DNA of 64,000 nucleotides from the NCBI RefSeq assembly GCF_023973825.1, contig NC_090114.1, positions 1,070,501-1,134,500 of the forward strand, given 5' to 3'. This document shows, in pieces, positions 35,197 through 45,970 of the stretch; position 1 is the first letter of the stretch; every line of letters begins with the position of its first letter. Below the pieces are notes generated by a model. That model did not search any database. It had not been told where the DNA came from and saw nothing but the letters and a program-made list of their open reading frames with translations. The stretch comes from Plasmodium brasilianum. Lineage: Eukaryota > Apicomplexa > Aconoidasida > Haemosporida > Plasmodiidae. The position numbers were made by a program, and so were the translations under genes.

Positions 35197-35465
35197 TATT
35201 TATTTGTATATTTATTTGTATATTTATTTGTATATTTATTTGTATATTTATTTGTATATTTATTTGTATATTTATTTGTATATTTATTTATATATTTATT
35301 TGTATATTTATTTGTATATTTATTTGTATATTTATTTATATATTTATTTGTATATTTATTTGTATATTTATTTGTATATTTATTTATATATTTATTTGTA
35401 TATTTATTTGTATATTTATTTATATATTTATTTGTATATTTATTTGTATATTTATTTATATATTT
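35197..35465. repeat. 12-bp array (TATTTATTTGTA)
   Basis: About 22 units, with TATTTATTTATA replacing TATTTATTTGTA at irregular intervals. Located about 0.8-1.0 kb upstream of the ApiAP2 start codon. Confidence 0.92.
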
Positions 35466-35937
35466 TTATTAATTTTAGGTGTATGTAAAATTATAAATGT
35501 GCAAAAATATGTTAAGGAAAAAATGAATGACAATTTTTTTTTAATTATTTGTTTTTTATGTGTATTATTTATGAGAAATTTTTTGGTGTAAAATGTAGTA
35601 GCATATTTATAAATATGTAATATGAAATACATATATATAGATGAAGTACACATATATATGTATATATAAAATAGGCGTACATGTGTATTTATAAAGCACA
35701 CTTAAATGGGCATTTATAAAATAAGCCTATTACATGTGTGTATATGTAAAATATATTTATACGTGAACGTTTATTATTTAAATTAATATATAAATTTTAT
35801 TAAAAAGGTTATTCCCCCCTCCCCATTTTTGCAAGTAGATATGTGCGTACATGTATATGTACATAAGATAGAATATACATAAATGCATGCGTAGGTTTGT
35901 GCATATAAGCGTGTGTGAAGATATATGCACATACAAG

Positions 35938-36165
35938 TGTATGTATATATATATGTGTATGTATATATATATGTGTATGTGTATATATATGTGTATATGC
36001 ATATATGTATGTGTATATGCGTATATGTATGTGTATATGCGTATATGTATGTGTATATGCGTATATGTATGTGTATATGTATGTGTATATGCGTATATGT
36101 ATGTGTATAGGCGTATATGAATGTGTATATGCGTATATGAATGTGTATATGTACACGTATATGCA
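35938..36165. repeat. GTATATGTATGT microsatellite just upstream of the ApiAP2 start
   Basis: GTGTATGTATATATAT and then 18-bp GTATATGCGTATATGTAT units end about 70 bp before the start codon at 36232, so probably within the 5' UTR or core promoter. Confidence 0.85.
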
Positions 36166-36231
36166 CATGTGTACATAATAATCTCAAATACTTCAACGCG
36201 ACATATGATATACAAGATTTAAGTGTAAACA

Positions 36232-39200
36232 ATGGAAGAATTCGAAATGAATCTGTTGCTTGAAAATTTTCTAGACGAAGAAAAGGTGTTACATAATTTC
36301 CCATTCAAGTATTTCCATTTGTTAATATATGCATTCAGAAATTATTATTTTAATATATATTTGAAAAATAGAGCAAAAAATAAGGATAATGAAAAATTTA
36401 CACAAAGTGGAACAAATAAAGAATTAGAAATTAATCAGCCAGACGTGACTTTGAATTTATCGAAGAGTCAATATAACTATAAAAAGAAGAAAAAACATAT
36501 TTCTTTCGGGAGATTTGAAAGTATAGGCAATAATTGTGCGGTAAGTGATAGGAAAAAAAATGTTCAAAATGTACATAGTGAACACCGCTTGAGCAGCAGT
36601 GCTATGCATGCTACCGCGAATGGTGCTGCTAATGCTCATGTTGTTTCTGACAGTCATAATAATAAAAGCTATAACTGTGAAGGTGTTAATTTCCTACCAA
36701 AGTGGTGCAAGGAAATAAGTTTAAGTGACAAAAATGAGAATTTCCTTTTAAATGTATTACCTGAACATGGTCATAATGAGGAAAATTATTCTGAACAGGA
36801 TATAATAAAAATGATATACTATTTTATACACAATTTTATTTTTAACAAGGATAAGAAAAAGAAACATAAAATAAAAGAAAAAAGTTATTTAATAAAAAAA
36901 CTGGAAAAAGATGAAAAGGCGCAAAGTGAGCAATGTATTAAAGCTCAAAATGTAAAGGAAGAAAAGGAAGAGAAAACAAAAAAAATAAAAAAATTGCCAA
37001 GTAATCATAAAAATAAAAATGATAATAATGAGATAAGCAAAACGTTAGAAAACAATACTTTGCATTATGAAGCGGAAAGGAAGGAAAATACAAATAATAA
37101 TGAAAATAAGGAGTGTGGTGAAATGATATTTGAAAAGGGGGAGGATACCTATATGCTCGAAGCACAAGATGTACATGCAATAGAGGAAGTGCACAAAGCA
37201 CCATGCGATGAAGAGGATGAAGGGGGAAAGGAAAAATTTGTAACATTGAAAGAAGATGAAGAGAATAAAGACGCGACCTTCATTATTAGAAATCATAAGG
37301 ACAGTTTAATGATAAATGATATAAATGATATATTACATGAGAAGAAAAACATAGATGGTGCTTCTAATTTTTGTGCGGATAATGTGGATGTTAAGAATAA
37401 TGGTATGCATTCATCAATAGTTCAAAATGACACAAATGTTAATGATATTTCGAAGGGTTCATGTGCAGATGAAGTAGCAGTAGGAGTGGAAGAAGCAGTG
37501 GGGGTAGCACGTGCTGAAGAGAATAGCGTAAAGAACAAAAAAGCAAAAGAACTGAAGAATGAAAAAAAAATATTAGTTGGAATAAATAAAAACAAGGGCC
37601 ATTCAGTGGATGAAGAAAAGAATAATAACGATACACAGGTTTGTGGTGATATCACAGAAGAGTCCATGGAAGAGGAAAAAAAAAGAATTTTGGAAATTAT
37701 TGAAAATTATATGAACAAGGAGCAAGTATATTTCAGCATGAGTGATATATATTACCCTTTTACAGCTAAAAATTTTCATTTTTGTAAAAAAAAAAATCAA
37801 AATAAAAAAATGATAAAAACTAGTGTAAGTCATTGTAAATATGCCTACTCATCTGACTCTTTTGATAACTCGCCATCTAAAAGATACTTAAGGAATAAAT
37901 TGTTTTTTTGTAAATTAAAAAAAGGTTTAAATTTACTATTAAAAAATGAAAAGAAAAAAAGAAAATATAAGCGAAACGTTACAGCCCATAGAAATAATAA
38001 AAACTGTAAAACGAATGACAATGAAGAGATTGTGGAGGATGCAGATAACATAGCAGCAAACAGTGGAAGCAAGGGAAGAAATACTAAGCAGGCTAAGCAA
38101 GTTAAGCAGGTTAAGCAACATAAGCAGCAGCTCATTCTAAATAATAGTACTAATGAAGAGTTAGCAAGCAAAAGTTATATAATAAATGATAATAGTTTGA
38201 ATTACCCTTTTAAAGGGTTGAATGAAAAGTTTAGTAATGTAAAAATTAGAAAGAGAAAAACAAATCAAAAAAATGTAAACGAATTTTTGGATGCAGGTGA
38301 TATGTGTACCTTTGCCAACAACACAAGCGTCGGAGGAAATACATATGATAGTTCTTTAAGATGGAATAACTCGGATAATTACGTTGCTTCCTATATCGGA
38401 AACTGCAATGATAATGCAGGTTACAGGTACTATAATGGGGGTAACAGTGGAAATGGTGGAAACAACGGAAGCAATAGCATGAATAGCGGAACGAACATCG
38501 CCATTAATAGTAAGAGTAACGGTCATTTGAATCAGGGACTTCATAACAGCATAATGTGCAAAAACGATCTTAACCTTAAAAAGATGCAGGAAGTGCAGGG
38601 TAAATTATGCAACATGGATGGTAATGATGTTGCAAGTGCTGCGGCTGCTACAGCTATTTCTGTTGGATCTGCTGGTGGGCATGCCTTTCCCTCATTTGAA
38701 AACTCTATTAGTATGGAGAGTTATAGTAGGGAGATAGATAGTAACTCGAGGATAGCTTTTTATGGCAAAAATAAATATAGTAATTTCAATATTTGTGAAA
38801 ACTATAATAATAAGAATGAGTATGGTCATAATTTAAAGGAGAAGGAATTTAAAAATATGCCTCGTGGTAGTGACGAAAGCATAAATAAAAATGATAACAA
38901 AAGCAGCAACATTAGAAGTAGCAACATTAGAAGTAGCAACAGTAGAAGTAGCAACAGTAGAAGTAGCAATAACAGAAGTAGCAATAACAGAAGTAGCAAT
39001 AACAGAAGTAGCAATAATAGAAGTAGCAATAATAGAAGTAGCAATAACAATTTAATGAACAATATGCAGAATTATTATTACTTAAACAACAGCTCGTCTC
39101 TTCTAAGGACTGACAAGCATTATGGCGCTAACGTAAATGAATGTAAGTATAATAAAAATGTTGTTGATAGTGGTAAAGGTCATGAAGCGAAAGATGGACA

Positions 39201-42200
39201 AGAAAAAAAGAAAAACTATTACACAAACAATTTATCTAAAGAATTGTATTTTAACAATATGTATTCACCCTATGCCTATCGGAATTGTAGCACTGGTAAT
39301 GGTAATGGTTATGATAATGGCAATGGAAGTTACGAGTTCAATGATATGTTCCACGTAAATAATGAAAACAGTATGCATATTTTCAATAATAGTAACTTGA
39401 ATAATCTGAGAGCAGCCACATCAAAGAGCTCGTACTATAGGAGCGACATCGATAAGGTGGACCACATGAACAACAATGTAAGTGGCGATGGTATCAGTAG
39501 TGGTAACAACAGTACATATAGCAATATGGTTGTGGATCAAGTTAAAAACATGTTTAAAACCAAAGTGCCTCTAAACGTTGAGGGGGGAAATATTCCTAAC
39601 ATCTTACCAAACTTAAGAAATGTAAAAAATAAAAAATCGAAAAACAGCAGCATACCTTTGGATTATGTTGATGGCAACTACTACTACATGAATAATATTA
39701 CTAACTCACCCAAAAGAAGAAGAAATAGAAAAAGCGCTAAAAAAAACAATGTTTCAAAAAGTGGTAGAGGAAGTGCTAAGAGCGGTTTTGTTAATGAGGA
39801 GGGGAGCACTGACAAAATGAAGGTCGATGTTGCTCATAGTGATGACAGTAGTGGTAAGGGAAATGACTGTGATGGGAATAACGATGATAATAAGGATAAT
39901 GGGGATAACAGCGATAAAAGTGGGGGAGGTGTAGGCGGTATGGGCGGCATTGGCAGGGGGGCTGGTGATGGAAATAATCGGTATGGTGGAAATAGCTACA
40001 GTTATGGAAGTTATAATGCTAACAATTACAATTCTAACAGCTACAACGCAAACACTAAACAAAATTGTGTACCCAATAATAGTTTCATTGACACGCAGAA
40101 GCATACCTGCACTAACGAGAAGGAGGTCAAGCTCTCGTCGGAAAATCTAAAAGGCGGCGATTTTAATACAACTGATGTTATAAAAGAGGTGCGAAAAGTT
40201 CATATAGGAGGAAGTAACTCAACAGATGCCATCGGCAATATATGCTTAAGTGCTAGCGCGAATGTTAGTGAAAATGTTAGTTTGAATGTTAGTTCGAATG
40301 TTAGTTCGAATGTTAGTTCGAATGTATGTGCGAATTTTAGTTCGAATGTATGTGCGAATGTATGTGCGAATGTTTGTACTAATGCTTCCTGTAATATTTG
40401 TATAAATGACAAGGGGCATTACCCTTGGGATAGCAAAATGAGGGAAATTAAAAAAAATGGGACATTGTTATTAAATGATGATATGAATAACAGAGTAGCT
40501 GGCACTGTAGGAATGAATAATACAAATACTAGCGATGAGAGGGGAACAGTATATTTAAAGGAAAGTCATCAGAATAGTTATCACCATGATCAGTATAATG
40601 ATCCTCATCATGAACTGCAATTTGAGCAGAATCCTAATCATACGAACACATCAAGTTGTCATATGCATGATTTGGTAGAGAAGTATAAAAATATAAGCAC
40701 AAAAATACAGAGTGATAGTTACAAAGATAGTTCTAGCACACCATATGAAGAAAGAATGAAGGACCAAGGGTTGATGACTAATAATACATGTGGATTAAAT
40801 GATTATTTTATGAAATATGAAATTTATAAAAATAAAAATCTAACGGATTCGTTAGGTAATAATAAAAAAATGGCACACTTACAACAAATTGATGACAGAT
40901 ATTCACTACATGAAGAAAAGGTAGGGATTGTGTTAGTTGAAAATAAAATGATGGGAAATGATCTAGATAATAATACTAAGGATGGTAAGGATAGTGGATA
41001 TAATAAAATGATCAAGACTAAAACATTCCATCGGAAATTTGAAAATACAAAACTGCTTAGTCAGAAACCTAGTCAGAATACAAGTCAGCACCTTAGTGAG
41101 CAGTTAAACGTATGTAAGGGGACTAACTCGTATAAGCATATCGTATACGAAAATAAGAGCATTCAGAAAATTAGCGTAAGTACAAGTAATGATTGTAATG
41201 AGAAAAATAAATACAATCATTGCTCGATTTACTACAAGTGTGTGGATGATAATAACAATGATAACCATGATAATAAAGAAACAAATAACATTCACATTAC
41301 TGATGACAATGGAACCTCTAAGAACAGCCATGTGGGAAAGGATGTAAACAAAGACGCTAGTGCAAATTATGAAAAGGGCAAAACATTTTTTAGTTATTCT
41401 GTTGAGGGTAAAGAACAACTCTTGCATAAAGGATGTACTAACAATGTTGGCAGTAGTAGAAGTAATAACAATAGCAGTAACCAAAAGAGTAGCAGTAACC
41501 ATAACAATAGCAGTAACCAAAACAATAGCAGTAACCATAACAATAGCAGTAACCATAACAATAGCAGCTGTAGTGATAAGGGGTGTAGCACTGAAAGCGT
41601 CCAAGAATGCAGCTTAAACGTGAGCGAACATAAGGCGAATAAAAAGAGTGCGAGAACTGCCATTGGTGTAAGCAACAACGGAAGTAGTACCAGCAATAGT
41701 AGTAACAATCCTAACAACCTTGCTACGAATGCAAGCAGCACCCTTCAGATCTGTGTGTCCCGTCCAAGGATTATGAGTAACATGAAGGAGTGTAACAACA
41801 GCTACAGCGAAGTTAATGTTCTCAATGATCTGAATGGTCAGAACAACCCCAACAGTTCGATTAATTACTCATTTGAAACTATAGACAGTAGCAAAGGAAA
41901 GCAAACCACGGATACAAAGAGTAGCAATGGCAATAGTAGGAGCAGCGGAAACAACAGCAACGATAACATCAATAGCAGTGAGAACGTTCTGATGAGAAAC
42001 AACTATTCTGCAGATAATATTTGTTCGAATGAAGCGGATGCAAGTGACGAGATGGTGAGGACGGAGAGAAAGGACTGGGTCAGTTACACAGGAGGATACA
42101 ACTCCGTTAGCAACAACAAGATTGGAAGCATTGGAAGAGAAAGAAGGGGTAATAAGAACAGCAAGAGTAGAAGTAGCAATGAGAACAGTTACAGTAGTAG

Positions 42201-44385
42201 TAGCAGTAGTAGCAGCAGTAGTAGCAGCAGAGGAAGTATGGATATTAGCAGCAACAATGATATTAATATTAACAAGAATGATAATAAAAAGAGTAATAGT
42301 AACAACAATAATCATAACGACAGTGATGATAACAACAGTAGCAATAACAGTAGAAGAAGCAATAGAGGGAATCCCATCCCCGTGGTGGAAAAATGCGGTA
42401 CGAAGCGCAAAAGTCTTCTAGATGGTATTCAGGATAATAATAGAAGTATTAGAAATAAATACAACTACAGTAACAAAAGAGCGAACAAGATGAATGTGAT
42501 AAGTGAGAAGAGAGTTTTCAGAATGATGGATAAGCAGATAGAGAGTGCATGCATTGCAAATAAATTATATGAAAAGTCAGTGAACATTATATCATTAAAT
42601 GATGTCAATTGTATAGATCAGAAAAATAAATTTAATCAAAATAGCAAAAATTATGATAATAGTACTTCTACTCCTGTTAAAAGAAGGAGTAGGACAGATA
42701 TAGATGCCCATTCAAATAAAAAAGGAATGGAAATAAATTTCTTATCAAGTAATAACAACAGTCACAGTCGTATAAATGGTCAATATAAAGATGAACTCAT
42801 GATGCATTCGCAATTAACTAATGAAGGTAACTTAGATAGTAAGAACGAGGGGATTGAAGGAACGAGTAAGAATAATATTGTGACTACTTCTACCATGAAT
42901 GCTTGTAACATTTTCAACATGAAAGACTGTACTGTTTATAATAATATTGAGACTGAGAAAAAGGGTATTATTATTACTACTGCCCAAGAAGCTGAATCTA
43001 AAAATATTATAAAGAGAGGAGAAGATAATGAAAATATCAAAGAGGGAGAGTTGTCAAATATAAAGAGTAGTAGCAGTTATTTACTGGTGAATGATTCCCC
43101 ACATAAAGAGGATAAGTTTCATCGGAAAGGAGTCAGTTTCAGTTATAAGAAAGCGCTTCCGGTGAGCGGCATTGATAGCTGCATTGATAGCGGCAGCAGT
43201 AACAGTAGCAGTAACAGTAGCAGTAACAATAGTAGCAGCAATGACTGTAATAAGCACGATATGAATATAGGCTTTATAAAACCTAAGGGGATAGGGGATG
43301 AAAAAAAGATCAATTTTAAAAATGTTTTCAAGTACACCAAGTGTTCAAAGCGAAAGGTGGGTACCGACCTAGGATACCTAGCAAAGAACGTAATGATGTT
43401 TAGCGGTGGAAAGAGTAACAACGATTATGTTAGCGGATGCACGAGTGGTGGAGGAAGAGGAGGCGATCATAATGGAAAGCAGATTGACGAGAAGGATGAA
43501 CGTAACAGTGAGAAGAATGGCGAGAAGAATGATGAAAAGATTAATGAGAAGAATGATAAGAGTAGTGACAAATGTAATGACGCTCCCTTAGAACAGCTAG
43601 ATGATATGGGAAGTGGAAACAACAAAAATGGTTTTAACCGCTTGGAGGGCATTTATCCATCTGGTTATGGAGCATTGAACTATTATGAAAAAAATGAGAA
43701 GGTCAAGGAGTTAAACAATTCTGATAACAAAAATGAGCAGATCGCCATTGCTGGTAGTTATGAGGAACCACAAAACGAAACAAAAATTAAAAAGAAAAAA
43801 GGAAGGAAACCAAAAAATGCGATTTTACAAGAAGAGAAAAGTAATACGAAAGAAGAAGTTGTACCGAGTAAAAGTAGTGATAATATATTTTTTTTAAACA
43901 AAGAAATGGAAAAGAACAAAACTGTTGAATCATCGAGGAGGACGACAAAAATGAAAAAGAAATTACACGATGTAAGTTTTGGTTTTGAAAAAGTCGAAAC
44001 TGGTGCCTATAACGAAAATGGAGAGAAGGTCTCAGGAGTCTGGTACGAATATCAGCATTAAAAAAAAAAAAAAAGAAAAAAAAAAAAAGAATAGAAAATG
44101 AAGCGAAAATTTTCCCATTTTCGTGAGCTAATGTTACATCGTGTATTTATATATGTACGTGTCTATGTGTGTATGATCGCATTAGCTCATTTTTTTTTCA
44201 TTATTTCTTTTCCCTTTTTACACTCCATCAGGTACGACACAAACAGGAGATTATGGCGTGTTATGTACATGGAAAACGACAAAAGAAAAACGAGGGGATT
44301 CTCTCCGCGTATTTACGGGTTTAACGTAGCAAGAGATTTAGCAGTTCAGCTTAAGTATGAGATGAATAAGAAGAATATGAAATGA
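36232..44385 (+). CDS. ApiAP2 transcription factor with one C-terminal AP2 domain, two exons
   Basis: ApiAP2 proteins are the main sequence-specific transcription factors of apicomplexans. Exon 1 is 36232-44042 and exon 2 is 44232-44385, joined in phase 2 across a GTACGA donor and a CATCAG acceptor, giving 2654 residues. The split codon is the Trp of SGVWYDTNRRLWRVMY; KRKTRGFSPRIYGFNVARDLAV follows in two parts, matching the three strands and the helix of an AP2 domain (about residues 2595-2645). Just before it, KKKKGRKPKNA resembles an AT-hook. The rest is Asn/Ser/Lys-rich low complexity with repeats, except for a conserved-looking helical N-terminus (NLLLENFLDEEKVLHNFPFK) of unknown role. 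By gene order this should be the ortholog of the P. falciparum ApiAP2 gene next to GDH3. Its targets are not known from sequence. Confidence 0.93.
38898..39050 (+). repeat. 15-bp coding repeat (RSSNN/RSSNS) in the ApiAP2 gene
   Basis: About ten units of AGAAGTAGCAAYAAC encode RSSNI, RSSNS and RSSNN pentapeptides; sub-variants are grouped in order, as in arrays growing by slippage or unequal exchange. Confidence 0.9.
40258..40390 (+). repeat. 12-bp coding repeat (NVSS / NVCA) in the ApiAP2 gene
   Basis: Units of AATGTTAGTTCG encode NVSS, then change to AATGTATGTGCG (NVCA), creating an unusual Cys-rich run in an otherwise Cys-poor protein. Confidence 0.88.
41445..41578 (+). repeat. 18-bp coding repeat (NNSSNH/Q) in the ApiAP2 gene
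   Basis: About six units of AACAATAGCAGTAACCAW. The array is one of several Asn/Ser tracts (also a pure Ser run at about 42187-42230). Confidence 0.88.
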
Positions 44386-45970
44386 ACCCTTTGCATAGTG
44401 AAAAATAATGTGCACATGCAAAAAAAAAAAAAAAATAAATATTCATCCCATTTATATTGTGCCCGTGTATAGGGATATAATGAGTGTGTGCTATCTCCCA
44501 TTTTTCCATTTTGTGCTCTGAAAATTTTATTTGTTTTGTTGTTTTTTTTATTATATCCCATTTTTGGTATAATCCTCTTTTTCGCCTTTTTTTTTTTTTT
44601 TTTTTGGTCTATTATAAAGTTTTTTTTTGTTAAGATTATTCTCTTCCCTTCGTTATCTTTTTTCAGTCGTTATTTCTCACTCTTCTCGGTCTCTATATAT
44701 ACATACATATACTTATATATACATACGTATATGTATTTTTTTTTTCTTTTTTTCACGTTTATTTTCTTCATTTTGATTGTTTTTATGTGTTAAGCTATTT
44801 TCTTTTTTTCTTTTTTTTAGTTAATTATTTTTCTTTTCTACATTTTTTCATTTTTTTTTTTTTTTTTTTTTTGTCTATTTTTAAAAAAACAAAAACCTTT
44901 ATGTGTGTGACGTACGAGTGAGTGCAAGCAGTACGTTAACAAACTAAAATGCAAATTTTTTAAGTTTAAGTTTTATAAGCGAAAAAGTGTAAACATGTAC
45001 ATATATATATACACACATATGTACATATAATATATGCATATGTATTTGTGGGCATACAACATGTATACACTGCTACGTACAGCCGAGAACAGAAAAGAGT
45101 CCTATAAACGCAAACTCAAATAAATAAGCGAATGAGTACTCAAATGATTGAACGAATAAATAAGCAAATAAATAAGCGAATAAATAAGCGAATAAATAAG
45201 CGAATAAATAAGCAAATAAATAAGCGAATAAATAGGCAAATAAATAAGCGAATAAATAAGCAAATAAATAAGCGAATAAATAGGCAAATAAATAAGCAAA
45301 TAAATAAGCGAATAAATAGGCAAATAAATAAGCAAATAAATAAGCGAATAAATACAAATCATTTACCAAACATTTTGCAAAAACGAATTACATGTATAAT
45401 GAGTGGGGTGAGGAAAAAAAATAAAAATAAAATATAAAATAAAATAAAAATAAACACATTTGCTGTGTGGCATGTATATATATATATATATTAGCGACCG
45501 CACGGAGGAATTGGTCGTTTTCGCTGTTATTAAATGCAAATACAAAAAAGGTAAAAAAGTATGGAAGCAAAAATAATAGGGGGGAAGGAATATTTTTTCA
45601 CAATTTGAGAAGCATCCGAGATGCTCACATTTTTTTCCCATTTGCAATTTTCTCTCATGTTAGCATTTATGTGTTTGTTTGCACGATGCTAGAGGCAGTA
45701 GTGTATATACTGTAATGAGCAAATACTTTTATTCAAATTATGTACACATATTTTATTACTGTATACTGTATAAGCATCCCCTCAGATTTGTACCTGTCTC
45801 ACCTTTACGATTAAATACGAAAATACAAGTCGCGCTACTTCATTTATATATGCAAGTATGTACGTACGCATGTATGTAAGTATGCATGTACATATGATGC
45901 TCAGTTCTCTCATTATTTTATTATTTTTTCTTTTTTTCCCTTTTTTTTTTTTTTTTTTTGTGAAATTCCC
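44386..45970. other. Convergent intergenic region (3' ends of ApiAP2 and GDH)
   Basis: Contains 3' UTRs, T runs at 44588-44605 and 44850-44871 and a 12-bp array at 45150-45353. No gene or RNA is supported. Confidence 0.6.
45150..45355. repeat. 12-bp array (GAATAAATAAGC)
   Basis: About 17 units; GAATAAATAAGC, AAATAAATAAGC and AAATAAATAGGC variants are interspersed. Unit length divisible by three keeps frames open on both strands, which is not evidence of coding. Confidence 0.92.

Larger units (their letters stand above)
28882..36231. other. 7.3-kb divergent intergenic region between 1-Cys peroxiredoxin and the ApiAP2 gene
   Basis: The longest gap in the window; long upstream regions are usual for ApiAP2 genes. 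It is filled with TA/GTA microsatellites, homopolymers and arrays listed separately (30186-36160). Two stretches look more complex than the rest, 29640-30110 and 30310-30495, and are discussed as findings. A minus-strand open frame of 158 codons (30050-29574) falls in the first, but has no recognisable domain and ends in TA-repeat sequence, so I do not call it. A G9 run is at about 29310-29318 and another G run at 31111-31120. No RNA gene was recognised. Confidence 0.55.

Noticed and set aside
35197..35465. Long Ile/Tyr/Leu frames as a possible membrane protein
   Set aside because: The frame is a pure product of the 12-bp repeat, whose period is a multiple of three.
41104..41604. Antisense frames inside the ApiAP2 gene
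   Set aside because: They are composed of Val/Ile/Thr or Leu runs complementary to Asn/Ser codons and have no independent support.
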